Notes: generated by a model from the sequence alone, not told the origin. Positions 8,408-19,167 are shown, counted from the stretch's first letter. The stretch is 64,000 nt of DNA from AP-15 sp963747735 (GCA_963747735.1 CAVVGE010000012.1:1-64000); one strand, 5' to 3'. Translations and numbers: made by a program.

Positions 8408-10975
8408 TCGATGGCGTCATCGTGTTCGACGAGGCGCATGCGATGGCCAACGCCGCCGGCGACAAGAGCGCGCGCGGCGACAAGAAGCCGTCACAACAGG
8501 GCCAGGCGGGGCTGCGCCTGCAGCACGCGCTGCCTGACGCGCGCATCGTCTATGTGTCGGCGACCGGCGCCACGACGGTGCAGAACCTCGCCTATGCCGC
8601 CCGGCTCGGGCTCTGGGGCACCGGTGATTTTCCGTTTGCGACCCGCCCCGATTTTGTCTCGGCGATGGAAGGCGGCGGCATCGCGGCGATGGAGGTGCTG
8701 GCCCGCGACCTGAAGGCGCTCGGCCTCTATGCCGCGCGGTCCCTCTCCTTCGAGGGCATCGAATACGAGATCGTCGAGCACAAGCTCTCGGCACAGCAGA
8801 TCCGCATCTACGACGCCTATGCCGACGCGTTCCAGGTCATTCACAAGCAATCTCACCGAAGCGCTGAAAGCCGCCAACATCACCGGCGAGAGCGGCAGCA
8901 CCTACAACAAGAACGCCAAGGCGGCGGCGCGCTCGGCCTTCGAGTCGAACAAGCAGCGCTTTTTCAATCACCTCTTAACAGCGATGAAGTGCCCGACGCT
9001 GATTGCCGCGTTGGAGCGCGATCTCGACGCGGGCCATGCCGCAATCGTGCAGATCGTCTCGACCAACGAGGCGCTTTTGGATCGCCGGCTCGCCGAGATT
9101 CCGGCCGCGGAATGGGCCGATCTCTCGGTCGACATCACACCGCGCGAATACGTGCTCGATTATCTGAAGCACTCGTTCCCGACCCAGCTCTTCGAACTCT
9201 ACACCGACGAGGAAGGCAACCTCCATTCCCGCCCGGCCTATGACACGGACGGCAATCCGGTCATCTCGCGCGAGGCTGAGGAACGCCGCGACCGGATGAT
9301 CGAGCATTTGGCGTCCTTGCCGCCGGTGCACGGCGCCCTCGACCAGATATTGCACCGCTTCGGCACCGAGATGGTTGCCGAGGTGACCGGGCGCGGCCGC
9401 CGGATCGTGCGCCGCGCCGGCGAGGGTGGCGACCGGCTCTGCGTCGAGAGCCGTCCGGCGAGCGCCAATTTCGCCGAGACCGCCGCCTTTATGGACGACG
9501 AGAAGCGCATCCTCGTCTTTTCCGACGCCGGCGGCACCGGGCGCAGCTACCACGCCGATTTGGGCGTGCAAGAACCAGCGGCGGCGCATCCATTACCTGC
9601 TGGAGCCGGGCTGGAAGGCTGATGCCGCGATCCAGGGATTGGGGCGCTCGAACCGCACCAACCAGAAAATGCCGCCGCTGTTCCGGCCGGTCGCGACCGA
9701 CGTCAAGGGCGAGAAGCGGTTCCTGTCGACGATCGCCCGTCGCCTCGACAGCCTCGGCGCCATCACCCGCGGCCAGCGCCAGACCGGCGGGCAGGGCCTC
9801 TTCCGCGCCGACGACAATCTCGAAAGCCCCTACGCCAAAGCCGCACTGCGGCAATTCTACCAGCTCCTCTACATGGGGAAGGTCGAGGGCTGCTCGCTCA
9901 CCCAATTCCAGGATGCGACCGGTCTCGACCTCCTCGACCGGGACGGCTCGCTCAAGGAGGAGCTGCCGCCGATCACGCAGTTCCTGAACCGCATCCTGGC
10001 GCTCCGCATCGCACTGCAGAACACGCTCTTCGCAGTCTTTGACGAATTGCTCGAAGCCAAGGTCGAGGCCGCGATCGCCGCCGGCATCTACGATGTCGGG
10101 GTCGAGACCTTGACCGCGGAAAGCTTCCGGATCGCCGAGCGCCGCACCGTCTACACCCATCCCGCGACGGGTGCCGAGACCCGCTGCTACCGGGTCGTGC
10201 GCCGCGACCGCAACCGGCCGCTGCCGCTCGGCGACGCCCTCGACCTGGCGCGCAAGGCGGGCGCCCGGCTCCTCGTCAACCAGCACTCGCACCGTGCCGC
10301 GGTGCAGGTGCCGGCGGCGAGCCTGATGCACGACGACGGCCGGGTCGAGGCCCGCACCCGGCTGGTGCGGCCGATGAGCCGCGAGACCATGAGCCTCGAC
10401 GATTTCTCCCGCTCGCACTGGCGCGAAGCGACACAGGTGCAATTCGCACCGCTGTGGGAGGCCGAATGCGCCCGGGTGCCGGAATTCTCCGAGAGCACCT
10501 TTCACATCATCACCGGCCTGTTGCTGCCGATCTGGGACCGGCTGCCCGCCGACAACATCCGCGTCTACCGCTTCGAGACCGATGACGGCGAACGCGTGAT
10601 CGGCCGGCTCGTGACCCCCGAGGCGCTCGCCCGCGTCTATGAGGGGCTCGGCGTCAACGAGGCCCCTGCTCTCTCGGCTGACGATGCGTGGCGTGCGGTC
10701 TTCGAACGCGGCGCGGTGCTCTATCTTGCGGGCGGGCTGCAGCTCCGCCGCTCGCTGGTGATGAATGCCTACCGGATCGAATTGACCGATTTCACCGGGG
10801 GCATGGTCGGCCAATTGAAGGCGCTCGGCCTCGTCTCCGAGATCATCGCCTGGCGGCTGCGGCTCTTTGTGCCGACCGCGCCAGATTGCGGCCCGGCGAT
10901 CTTCGCCGCGCTCCTCGATCGGCATCCGATCCTCCGCACCAACAGCCGCGCCGCGGCCTGATCCGGACATGTCCG

Positions 10976-12022
10976 GTGTCGGGCGCTGCCGAGCTGGCGC
11001 GCCGCCTCGCGCGCGCCGCCGAGGCGGTGTGCCGTCATTACCTCTCGAACGGGCGCCGGTCGGGCCGCTACTGGCTCGCCGGCGACGTCCGCAACACCCC
11101 GGGCCGCAGCCTCTATGTGCGGCTCGCCGGCCCCGATTACGGTCCGGGTGCGGCCGGCAAATTTAGCGATGCCGCAAGCGGCGAGCATGGCGATCTCCTC
11201 GACCTGATCCGTCTCAATCGCGGGCTCCCCGGCCTGCCCGAGGCGATCGACGAGGCGCGCCGATTTCTCGCCCTGCCGTCCGCCGAGCGGAGCCCACGGA
11301 CACCGCCGGCGCCGAGCAACTCTGCCGAGGCCGCGCGCCGCCTGTTCCGCGCCGGGCGGCCGATTGTTGGCACCCAGGCCGAGGCCTATCTGCACGCCCG
11401 CGGCATCACGGGGCGTCTCGATTGGGCGGCTCTCCGCTTTCATCCGCGCGTCTGGTACCGCGAGACCGAGACTGCACCTCGCCAAGCCTGGCCGGCGCTG
11501 CTTGCCGCCGTCACCGACCCCGGCGGCCGGATCACCGGCATCCAGCGCACCTGGCTCGATCGCGAGTATCCGCAGAAAGCGCCGGTTGTCGATCCGCGCC
11601 GTGCCCTCGGTGGTCTCCTCGGCAATGGCGTGCGCTTTGGCGCTGGGTCCGATACGGTCGCGGCCGGCGAAGGCATCGAGACGATGCTCGCGCTCAAATC
11701 GGTATTGCCGGCGTTGCCGATGGTCGCCGCCCTCTCGGCCAGCCACCTCGCCGCCCTCGACTTCTCCCCGACGCTGCGCCGCCTCTATGTTGCCCGCGAC
11801 AACGACGCGGCCGGGCTCCACGCGGCAAGACGGCTGCGCGAACGCGGAGAAGCCGCCGGGATCGAGGTGCACGACCTCGTGCCGGTCGATGGCGACTTCA
11901 ACGCCGATCTCTGCCGCCTCGGCCCCGCGGCGCTGCTCGCGCACCTGATCCCGCAGCTCGCCCCGGGCGATGTCGCCCGCTTTGCGCGCCTCGAGATCGA
12001 GGAGCGGCACCCGCCGGCGTGA
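10976..12022 (+). CDS. TOPRIM-domain primase-like protein (DUF7146 type)
   Basis: 348 residues from a GTG at 10976, 14 bases after the helicase stop. The N-terminus (VCRHYLSNGRRSGRYWLAGD, GKFSDAASGEHGDLLDLI) is the zinc-less primase-like segment typical of plasmid TOPRIM proteins. The TOPRIM acidic residues are seen as AAGEGIETMLAL and YVARDNDAAGLHAARRL. Intact frame. It probably acts in plasmid DNA replication or transfer as a primase/helicase relative; the exact reaction is not shown. An ATG at 10969 is out of frame. Confidence 0.8.
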   Translation: MSGAAELARRLARAAEAVCRHYLSNGRRSGRYWLAGDVRNTPGRSLYVRLAGPDYGPGAAGKFSDAASGEHGDLLDLIRLNRGLPGLPEAIDEARRFLALPSAERSPRTPPAPSNSAEAARRLFRAGRPIVGTQAEAYLHARGITGRLDWAALRFHPRVWYRETETAPRQAWPALLAAVTDPGGRITGIQRTWLDREYPQKAPVVDPRRALGGLLGNGVRFGAGSDTVAAGEGIETMLALKSVLPALPMVAALSASHLAALDFSPTLRRLYVARDNDAAGLHAARRLRERGEAAGIEVHDLVPVDGDFNADLCRLGPAALLAHLIPQLAPGDVARFARLEIEERHPPA

Positions 12023-12179
12023 ATTGCCGCCCGGCCTCATGCCGGAACGAGGGCGGCGGCCGCCGGTCGGCCCGCCGGGTGCCTTGGCCTGCGGAAAGGG
12101 CCGCGCCCCGGCCTTCCCGAGCGGCGATCTGCCGGCGCCGCACCGAGCTCGCAATGGCGGCCGCCGACCATTTTCCGCC

Positions 12180-12207
12180 GCCGGCCCAAAAGAAAAGGGC
12201 CGGCTTT
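12180..12207 (+). terminator. Terminator-like hairpin after the TOPRIM gene
   Basis: GCCGGCCC, nine-base A-rich loop, GGGCCGGC, then TTTG. The T-run is short, so termination may be weak. The rest of 12023-12387 is GC-rich non-coding sequence in which I see no gene. Confidence 0.45.
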
Positions 12208-12387
12208 GCAGCGCGAAGCAAAATGCTCGGCGCCCGCCATCCTCCGCTGCGCTGCGGCCCTTGCACCCCATCGCGCAGGCGTGATGGGGACCCCGACTGC
12301 GGGTGCAACCCCGTTCCGGCCCCGGCCTTGGGATCGCCGTGAAGGCCGCGACGGCGCGGCCGATCCTCCGGCAGAAAGGCACCCGCG

Positions 12388-13347
12388 ATGACGCACGACC
12401 CGAGCCCCCTCCCCTTCCCCGCCACGGATGATCCAGACGAACAGCACGCCGCATCGCCGACCGCGCATCTTCTCGATGAACTCTCACTTTACGGTTATCG
12501 CCCGAGGCAGGACGAGCCCGACCCTCGGCCATTGCCCGAGCCCGACACCGCCCGCCGCCACCTCGAAGCCGCCGTCGAGACGCTCGAAGCAATGCTGACC
12601 GGCACCAGGCTCGAAGACGACCTCGCCGACCTTCTGTGGTCGTTCGTCAACCTCTTCCACCGCAAGATCGACCGCATCGAAACCGAGCTCGACCGCAACG
12701 AAACGGCACAGCGCCGCGGCCAAGCCGAACAGGACGGCTCCGAGGTCAAGTCGATCGAGCTCGAGCGCCTGACGGGCGAGGGCCAGAGCCTGATCGAGCG
12801 GCGCAACGCCTTCGAGTTCTTCCGCGATCACACGGCCGAATTGTTCGAGGCCGCGACCGGCTCGGCCTGGCGCCCGCGCACCGGCTCGATGGTCAACCGC
12901 CGGGCACTGACCGCCGCCCTGATCGACAGCCGCGACTTCATCGCCGCCCGCCGTCGCGCCGACACGCAACTCCTCGCCCCTTCCGGTCCGCGCATCGCCT
13001 TTACCGGCGGCGCCGATTGCAACGATCACACCCGCATCTGGGCGGCGCTCGACAAAGTGCATTTGAAGCACCCCGACATGGTGCTGCTGCACGGCGGCTC
13101 ACCAAAAGGCGCCGAGCGCATCGCTGCCTGCTGGGCCGACAATCGCAAAGTTCCACAGGTGGTCTTCAAACCCGACTGGACCCGGCACCGGAACGCCGCA
13201 CCCTTCAAGCGCAACGACCGGATGCTCGAAGCCCTGCCGATCGGCGTCATCGTGTTTCCCGGTTCCGGTATCGCCGCCAACCTCGCCGACAAGGCGAAAA
13301 GCCTCGGGATCCCCGTGTGGCGCTTTGACGGAGACGGCGCCGCTTAG
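12388..13347 (+). CDS. DUF2493 (SLOG-fold) protein
   Basis: 319 residues. Residues ~45-150 are a helical, charged segment (LWSFVNLFHRKIDRIETELD). From about 200 follows the DUF2493 core RIAFTGGADCNDHTRIWAAL, VLLHGGSPKGAERIAACWA and VIVFPGSGIAANLADKA, a Rossmann-like SLOG fold thought to bind nucleotide-type ligands. Intact. Plasmid copies usually sit near DUF736 and TOPRIM genes, as here. Function is unknown beyond the fold. The stop codon TAG lies in the loop of a terminator hairpin. Confidence 0.85.
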   Translation: MTHDPSPLPFPATDDPDEQHAASPTAHLLDELSLYGYRPRQDEPDPRPLPEPDTARRHLEAAVETLEAMLTGTRLEDDLADLLWSFVNLFHRKIDRIETELDRNETAQRRGQAEQDGSEVKSIELERLTGEGQSLIERRNAFEFFRDHTAELFEAATGSAWRPRTGSMVNRRALTAALIDSRDFIAARRRADTQLLAPSGPRIAFTGGADCNDHTRIWAALDKVHLKHPDMVLLHGGSPKGAERIAACWADNRKVPQVVFKPDWTRHRNAAPFKRNDRMLEALPIGVIVFPGSGIAANLADKAKSLGIPVWRFDGDGAA

Positions 13348-13357
13348 GCGCCGTTTT
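13334..13357 (+). terminator. Rho-independent terminator overlapping the DUF2493 stop
   Basis: ACGGCGCC, loop GCTTA, GGCGCCGT, then TTT. The TAG stop of the DUF2493 gene (13345-13347) spans the end of the loop and the first base of the right arm. The perfect 8-bp stem and following Ts make this a credible terminator. Confidence 0.65.
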
Positions 13358-13551
13358 CCGATACATCCATCCCTCATGGCGAATGCGAAAGGCCAGGGGG
13401 AAATTGCTCCCATTCCGGTCATTGCCCGACGCTGGCTGCACCGTCTCAGTCGGGTGGGTTGCCGCCATTGGGCTCCCCGATTCGGACCGCCGCGGGCGTG
13501 CCAATTCGGGCTATTGGCACCAGCATCCGCCACTATAACCGAGGACAATCC

Positions 13552-13580
13552 TTGACAGCTTGTTCTGATCGTGAGGTAAT
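13552..13580 (+). promoter_or_regulatory. Candidate sigma-70 promoter of the hydrolase gene
   Basis: TTGACA at 13552-13557 is a perfect -35 box, followed after 17 bases by GGTAAT, a weak -10. It sits 64 bases before the ATG at 13644, which has a strong GGGGGAGAAAG ribosome site. The rest of 13358-13643 holds no gene that I can see. Confidence 0.45.
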
Positions 13581-13643
13581 GTTTCACCGGCATCAGTACG
13601 GGGACTATCTAAATCACATCAAGAACAAAGGGGGAGAAAGAAG

Positions 13644-15984
13644 ATGTACCCGAAGACAAGCAGGGTGTTCCGGTATCTCGTATCGGCTTCCGGGCTCTGT
13701 GCAATGATCGGCTGGAGCTCGCCGAGTGATGCCTACATCCAAAAGTTCCTCATCGATCAGACGGTCACCGTGAATCTTACGCCGATCATGTTAGGGACCT
13801 CAACTCCCGGCTCCGCGACATCCTATACGATCTACACCGGCAGGGTATTTGGTGAGCTCAAACCACAAGATCCCCACAACAACAAAATCATCACAGATAT
13901 CGACCTTGCCCCCAAGAATAAAGGCAGGGTTCAATACGTTGCCAACTTTGAGATTGTCACACCAACCGATCCGTCACAGCGCAGCGGACTGATGGTCCAC
14001 GCGGTGCCAAACCGTGGCGGCAACGCGATCAATACAAGCGCGCTGATCGAGGGTGCGACTTATGTTCAAAGCGGTTGGCAGGGCGACCTTCTGGCGCAAT
14101 GCTCGCCGTCCCCGGCGATCCCATATCCCTGCTTTGACCTGAGCTCCGGCCCTTATGGCAGCCTGAACACCGCCACTGGGGTCTTTACGCCTCCTCAGGT
14201 GCCCGATGTGGCGGGTGCCGGCGGCGTCAAGAGCTTGGCGAATTTTGTCGTGCAGGTGCCGGTGGCAACCAATCGAAATGGGAAGAATCCTATTACCGGT
14301 CAGGTGTACGGCCACGTGTGCACCGGCACCAACGGGTGCGGCTTGGCAGTCGGAACGACCGCAAGCACGGCGCAGCTGGAAATTCAGGGCCCGGCGTTTG
14401 CCCCTTACCAGCCGGTAAGCATGGACACGAAGCAGGCTGAGTTCTGGACCGTATCGTCGCAAACCTTCGAGGGCGTGGACAGCAGAAAGACGCCGATCCC
14501 AAGCAGCCAGTGGGCCTGGGCATACTGCCCCAACGGTTGGCCCGGCACGCCAAATCCGAACTGGATCTGTTTGAAAAGCGGCCCGTTCAACTCGAGCCTC
14601 CTGTATGAGATGGTCTACACGGCGAAGAACCCGTTGGTGCTCGGGGTCGGATTTGCCGCGTTTCGAGACCTTGGCTCTTTTCTCCGCTACGAGTTCGGCT
14701 GCCCCGGGCGGGGGTTCAAACCCGATCTCCGGCACCGTCAAAAAAACCTACACCGTCGGCTCCTCGCAGTCGGGCGCATTTATCCATGGCTTTATCTTCT
14801 GGGGCTTCAACAAGGACGAAAACGGCCGCATCGTCTTTGACGGCGCCTGGCCGCAGATCGACGGGCGGATGATGGTTATGAACATCCGTTGGGGCCAGCC
14901 AAACAACCTCATGTACCTGTACATGGGCGGCGACGAAGCACCGATCTGGTGGGCGGACTATCCGAACTTGGCTCGTCACCTTGCGCCAGACGGCATGCTC
15001 CACCGTTGCGCGGAGAGCCATACATGTCCGCAGATCCTGGAAACCTTCGGCTCGGCGGAGTTCTATTCTGAAAAGTTCTCGGCAAGCCTGTGCGGCTTCA
15101 CTTGTGTTGGGGACATTCCGCTGCCTTCGAACGTCCATCGGTACTACTCGCCGGGCGCCACGCATGGCGGCGGCAATGGCAGCTTCGCCTGGTCTGCCCC
15201 CGATACGGTGACCGTACCGCCCGGTCAGTCGCTTGCCCAAGATCCAATTCCGGAGAGCTTTACCAACAATGCGTTGACGTATGCTTTCATCCAGCTGCTG
15301 ATGTCGGGCACCCCGATGCCGCCAAGCGTCTATCCCACGCTCGCGCGCGGAGAGCTCGTGCCCAACACCGCGGCGGCCGAGGGATTTCCCGCTCTCCCTC
15401 GTCTTTCGTTTCACGGGGACCAAGCTTGGCCGCCGTTTGTCTATGACTTCGGGCCCGAAGAGAACTATGACCAGGAGAGTGGCGTGCCGACGATCCAGCC
15501 ACCCATCATCAAGGGCGTGAACGGCGTGCTGCCCGTCTATGCGGCGAAAGTGGACAAGGACGGCAACGAAGACGTCACCGGCTTGCCAACCGTGCTGGGA
15601 GAGGCCCCTTTGGGCACGTATGTGGGTTGGAACCTGGCCACAACCGGCTGGTATGGGCCCGACGCCAGCAACGGCCCGGGAAGCGTCGCCCAGGTGTTTG
15701 CAGGGGCGGGCAATAGCGGGGGCTATTTGCCCTTCTGGGACACCAGAGCCAACCGGACGTCAGACGGTGATCCGCGTCTGTCACTCGAGGAGCGGTACGG
15801 CACCCATGACGGCTACGTCTGTGTTGTGACGGCGGCTGCAAATCAGGCTGTCCAGCAGCGCTTCCTTCTCCCGTCGGATGCAACAACGCTGATTTCTAAT
15901 GCGGCTGCATCGAACGTGCTCGGGCCTCCCTACACGCCAACGTCGGCAGATATGACCCGAGCTAAATCGTTGTGCTCGACGTAA
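13644..15984 (+). pseudogene. Secreted alpha/beta-hydrolase-domain protein, one frameshift
   Basis: Two frames join into a ~780-residue protein. Residues 1-31 form a signal peptide (YLVSASGLCAMIGWSSPSDA). The later frame carries the nucleophile elbow KKTYTVGSSQSGAFIHGF (GxSxG) and matches the large secreted alpha/beta hydrolase-domain family. The shift near 14689 is cured by deleting one T (GAG-TTC-GGC to GAG-TCG-GCT), restoring RYESAAPGGGSNPISG. Likely an extracytoplasmic esterase-like enzyme; the substrate is unknown. It has its own promoter and terminator and lower GC than the plasmid genes on both sides, so it looks like an insertion into the DUF2493-DUF736 block. Confidence 0.7.
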
Positions 15985-16012
15985 GGCAGGTTTTCGCGGC
16001 ATGGAATATTGG

Positions 16013-16048
16013 ATGGCGGATCAGGGTAGCTGATCCGCCATTTATTTT
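16013..16048 (+). terminator. Strong rho-independent terminator after the hydrolase
   Basis: An 11-bp perfect stem (ATGGCGGATCA / TGATCCGCCAT) with a 7-base loop, followed by TTATTTT. It lies 29 bases after the hydrolase stop. Confidence 0.8.
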
Positions 16049-16677
16049 GGTACTAAAGCTTTATCGGCTCGGGGTGGGTCCGCTTTGGGTCGAACTTCCC
16101 CGTTCCAGGTCGCGGGCAGGCTGGTCTGGTATCCGCGCGCATTGCCGTCGGTCGGCGCCCGGGTTGCGGCGCGCACCGCATCGATCAACCCAGGTCGGGC
16201 GCGGTGAGCGCTTCTTCCTCGATCTCGTTGCGTTCTGGCACTGGTGCATCGGTCGGGTTTCGATAAACCCCGCTGATCGGAATCGGCCAATCGATCGCCG
16301 TCAGCCGTTGTCGCCCAGGATCGTCGCGCCCGGCTTTGAGGGTCTCCAACGGGTTCCGGAGTAGCCCTGTCGCTTCGGCTGAATGTGCGAGCGCACGCGG
16401 GACATCGCCTGTTCTGTCCCCTCGGCCCGGTAAGTCCGCCCCTGCATGTCTCTGTGATCGCTGGATCCCGCAGACGCCGCCGCCAACCTCTGCCGGCCAA
16501 GAATTTCCCCGGCCAAGCCGGCCTCCTCGCGGCCGCTGCGCTGCAAATTCTCGCCCCTCCGAAGTCCTCCGCTGCGCTCCGGCCGCTCTCAGGCTCGCGG
16601 TGTCGGCGTCGCCTTTACGGTCTCCGGCGCCGAGACATCGCAGGGACGGCCCTGCGAGCCCAGAGAGGAGAACACTC
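16049..16677. other. Non-coding or decayed stretch before DUF736
   Basis: About 630 bases with short open frames on both strands but none that I recognise. On the minus strand two partial frames (EGTEQAMSRVRSHIQPKRQG; then AIDWPIPISGVYRNPTDAP) could be pieces of one lost small gene. Direct evidence for a gene is poor. Confidence 0.3.
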
Positions 16678-17010
16678 ATGGCCATCACCCTCGTTACCTT
16701 CACCCAGTCGGAAGCCGGGTTTATCGGAACCTTGAAGACCCTCAACGCCGCCGCGGCCCTGGCGATCGTCCCGGTCGACAAGACCTCCGACAACGGCTCC
16801 GATTACCGGGTCTATGCCGGGCAGCGGCGCTACGAAATCGGCGCCGGCTGGAGCCAGGTCGCAAAATCGAGCGGCGAGACCTACGTGAATCTCAAGATTG
16901 CTGCGCCGGAATTTGGCCAGCATTGGTTGCGCTGCCGCCTCGTCAAGCTCGACCACCCGGCAGAGGACGGCGCCACCCACATCGTGCTGTGGGAGCCGCG
17001 CGACCGCTGA
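16678..17010 (+). CDS. DUF736 protein
   Basis: 110 residues from the ATG at 16678, preceded by AGAGAGGAG. Sequence typical of DUF736: FTQSEAGFIGTLKTLNAAAA, YRVYAGQRRYEIGAGWSQV, YVNLKIAAPEFGQHWLRCRL. These small proteins are widespread on alphaproteobacterial plasmids and integrative elements; the function is unknown. Intact, followed by a terminator hairpin. Confidence 0.9.
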   Translation: MAITLVTFTQSEAGFIGTLKTLNAAAALAIVPVDKTSDNGSDYRVYAGQRRYEIGAGWSQVAKSSGETYVNLKIAAPEFGQHWLRCRLVKLDHPAEDGATHIVLWEPRDR

Positions 17011-17022
17011 GCGGCGATGGTC

Positions 17023-17051
17023 GCCCCGCCGCCCAACTGCGGCGGGGCTTT
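17023..17051 (+). terminator. Terminator hairpin after DUF736
   Basis: A 10-bp perfect GC stem (GCCCCGCCGC / GCGGCGGGGC) with a 6-base loop, followed by TTTG, starting 12 bases after the DUF736 stop. Confidence 0.65.
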
Positions 17052-17351
17052 GCCGTGCTTATCTGTCAATTCCAAGACGTTCACGGGCAAATCGACTGCC
17101 TGTGAGACCAGTCCAGAGGATTTCGTCTCGCCGGAATTCCGATGGTGCCATGCCGACCGCGGCCGGCCCAAGGATGCGCGGTCCCCCCGATTTTGCCCGG
17201 CCGCAAGGAGCGCGCTCCCGCGCGCCGGTTATCTCAACGTCCGACAAAACCGGCTCCCCCGCGCCCCGCTCCACGGCGCCTCCGGCGTCCCTGACCCGGA
17301 CCCGTCCCGCATGCCTGCGCCTTCCGCATTCGATAACGGAAGGAGAACCTC

Positions 17352-17519
17352 ATGATCGCGCTTTACGACCACATCCAGCAGCTGCGGGCCGAGCTACGGA
17401 GCTGCTACTTCACGCGACGCGAACGCGTCTCCGTCGAGGCCGAACTCGCGGCGGCCGTCGCGCAACAGGCTGAGCTCGATCGGGCATTCGACCGGGCCGT
17501 CGAAGATCAGCGGAAATAG
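17352..17519 (+). CDS. Small conserved plasmid protein (55 aa)
   Basis: ATG at 17352 behind GGAAGGAG, an excellent ribosome site. The product MIALYDHIQQLRAELRSCYF followed by a helical charged segment (VSVEAELAAAVAQQAELDRA) is a short coiled-coil-like protein of the type often found behind DUF736. No function is known. Ends with TAG at 17517-17519. Confidence 0.7.
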   Translation: MIALYDHIQQLRAELRSCYFTRRERVSVEAELAAAVAQQAELDRAFDRAVEDQRK

Positions 17520-17621
17520 ACGAAGCGATCGGGGCCGCGTAAGTGGCCCCCTCCCCTCCCCTTTTTTGGCTCGTCGAAATCGAGTCTGCCCTCTTGACGG
17601 CGCGCCGCGGCGCGAAATTAT

Positions 17622-17888
17622 ATGCGAACGAATATCGAACATATGGCACCGGCGATGCCTGAGCTTCCGCCGCGCTACGCCTTTCGACTTAAGGGTCTGA
17701 GAACATGGCATCTCGCCGAAGCCGTTTGCCGGCGCTGCGGGCGCCGCGGGATCATGGACCATGCACGCCTCACCCGTGGCCGCCCGAACTTCACGCGGCT
17801 CGCAGATCTCGAAGCGCAACTGCGCTGCCGCCAATGCGGCGAGCGCAGCGGCCACTCGCTCAGCATAAGCACGCGACCGCGCGACTGA
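17622..17888 (+). CDS. Small zinc-ribbon protein
   Basis: 88 codons from ATG 17622 (ATGs at 17643 and 17655 are alternatives). Two CxxC pairs, AVCRRCGRRG and LRCRQCGERSG, about 35 residues apart, suggest a structural zinc ribbon. The segment RGRPNFTRLADLEAQLRCRQ resembles small alphaproteobacterial proteins of unknown function. Could bind nucleic acid; that is inference from the zinc ribbon only. Confidence 0.6.
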   Translation: MRTNIEHMAPAMPELPPRYAFRLKGLRTWHLAEAVCRRCGRRGIMDHARLTRGRPNFTRLADLEAQLRCRQCGERSGHSLSISTRPRD

Positions 17889-18351
17889 CTTCCGTCAGCC
17901 TTATCCCCAGCTAAATAACCGTTCGCGATATGCCGCTCGCCGTCAACATCGAACCTGGCGCGCCCTGCGCAGGACGCGGCGCTCCTGGTTCCGGGCGTCG
18001 TCCCACTGATCGGCCCCTGGATGGCCCGAGACCCCGCCGCGCCGACCCGTCGGGGCGTTCGACAACGATGGAGACAACGGCGATATCTACGAGCGTTCGG
18101 ACGGATGAACGCTCGTAAGCAAGTGCCAATTGTTTGAAGCCGGGGGCGAAAGTCAGGCGGTCCTCGCAAGTAGTCCTAGGCATCGAGGGTCCGAACGCAC
18201 AGGCGGCAAAGCGCATGAGCCCTCCGACGTATATTTGCGAGCTTCATCCCGATTTCTCCCTGGGAAAACCCCTGAGGGCCGGAACGCACAAAAGCCCGGG
18301 TGGCTATGGGCTCGAACTCCCGAACGCATGAAAATTCACATTTTCGGGCGT
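17889..18351. other. Non-coding region upstream of parA with repeats
   Basis: No gene. It holds an 11-bp inverted repeat (18088-18117) and four GAACGC motifs in the same direction at 18107, 18193, 18282 and 18322, plus one reversed copy at 18093. A region of this kind just before parA could contain a centromere-like partition site. The repeat count is small, so the assignment is tentative. Confidence 0.4.
18088..18117. repeat. 11-bp perfect inverted repeat upstream of parA
   Basis: TACGAGCGTTC and GAACGCTCGTA separated by eight bases. It can be read as a protein-binding palindrome (partition site or operator). It is not followed by a T-run, so a terminator is less likely. Confidence 0.5.
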
Positions 18352-18412
18352 TTGATTCTTCCAACCTCTGTGCTACAAGAGGGGACCAGACATTCTGGGG
18401 GATAAAATGTCT
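18352..18412 (+). promoter_or_regulatory. parA promoter and start-codon inverted repeat
   Basis: TTGATT (18352) and TACAAG (18374) are spaced by 16 bases. Downstream AGACATT (18388-18394) and AATGTCT (18406-18412) are an inverted repeat whose right arm contains the parA ATG at 18407. It may be an operator for ParA autoregulation, or an mRNA hairpin hiding the start codon. Confidence 0.5.
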
Positions 18413-19167
18413 GTCCTTACGGTCGCGGGCCAGAAGGGGGGCTCGGGAAAGACAAATCTCGTACGAAATCTGGCCATCCACTTCGCCGTAGACGGCTACA
18501 GTGTCGCCGTGGTCGATGCGGACCTCGCCAGCAACACTCCAGCGAATTCTTCGCCGACCGCCAGAGGGAAGGCGCTCACGAGCTCTGGACGCCGCGCAGC
18601 GATATTCCGGGGCTCACCGTCGCCGTCTGGGATCGCGGCTCCGCCGATATCCCGGAAGCCTCGATCGTCGTCGCGCCGCAGGTCGATCAGGATGCCATCG
18701 GCGACGTCATTCAATCGCTGGCCGACGCGGTCGACGTCGTCGTCTGCGATCTGCAGGGGTCGGCCAGCGTCGCGATGATCCACGCCATCCATTACGCCGA
18801 CTTGGTGCTCATCCCGGTCCAGCCCTCGAACGACGATCTCAAGAGCGCGCATTCGACCGCGCGCCACGTAGCCCAAGCCGGCAAGAGCGCGCGCCGGGAA
18901 ATCCCATACCGGGTCGTAATCAGCCGCGCATCGACGGGTTTCCAGCCGGAAGTCGAGAAGGTGGTCGAAGCGGCAATCGAAAATGCTGGCATCCCGCGGC
19001 TCAAAACGCCCGTGTTCGAGCGGACCGCCTTCAAGCGCGCCAGCTTCACGCGCGTTGCGCCGATCTTCGACGAGCCCGCCGGCGGCGCCGCCGAGAACAT
19101 CAAGGCTGTCTATGCCGAGGTGAAGGACGCGCTTGCCGAGACGGTCGCGAAGGGGAGGAAGGTCTGA
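18407..19167 (+). pseudogene. parA: ParA partition ATPase, one frameshift
   Basis: About 254 residues after correcting one shift. Deviant Walker A AGQKGGSGKTNLVRNLAIHF at 7-26, VVDADLAS, then (after the shift) EFFADRQREGAHELWTPRSD, VVVCDLQGSASVAMIHAIHY and LVLIPVQPSNDDLKSAHSTA. The shift near 18541 is cured by one extra C (ACT-CCC-AGC-GAA-TTC), so it may be a sequence error. ParA ATPases segregate plasmid copies with a centromere-binding partner; the partner is the next gene, which starts two bases later but is truncated. Confidence 0.8.

Larger units (their letters stand above)
6532..10961 (+). pseudogene. N6-adenine methyltransferase fused to strawberry-notch helicase, frameshifted
   Basis: About 1,470 codons. 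The N-terminal third has SAM methyltransferase motifs LEPSAGTGLLAIFAE and LMNPPFSAS, the NPPF box of adenine-N6 enzymes. The middle has Walker A GDGTGAGKGRQVAG and Walker B VIVFDEAHAMA. The C-terminal part has the helicase motif IQGLGRSNRTNQ of strawberry-notch (SNO) proteins. Frame shifts are needed near 6545, 6925, 8852 and 9572; the last two are each cured by removing one G. The start is uncertain: ATG 6532 follows GGAGA but soon meets a TAG, so one more shift is implied. The stop lies 14 bases before the TOPRIM gene. Such proteins are common on alphaproteobacterial plasmids and may protect or remodel incoming DNA; that role is inference. Confidence 0.8.

Noticed and set aside
9489..12592. 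Long minus-strand open frames opposite the helicase and TOPRIM genes
   Set aside because: Plus-strand frames carry clear catalytic motifs; the minus-strand products have no recognisable pattern.
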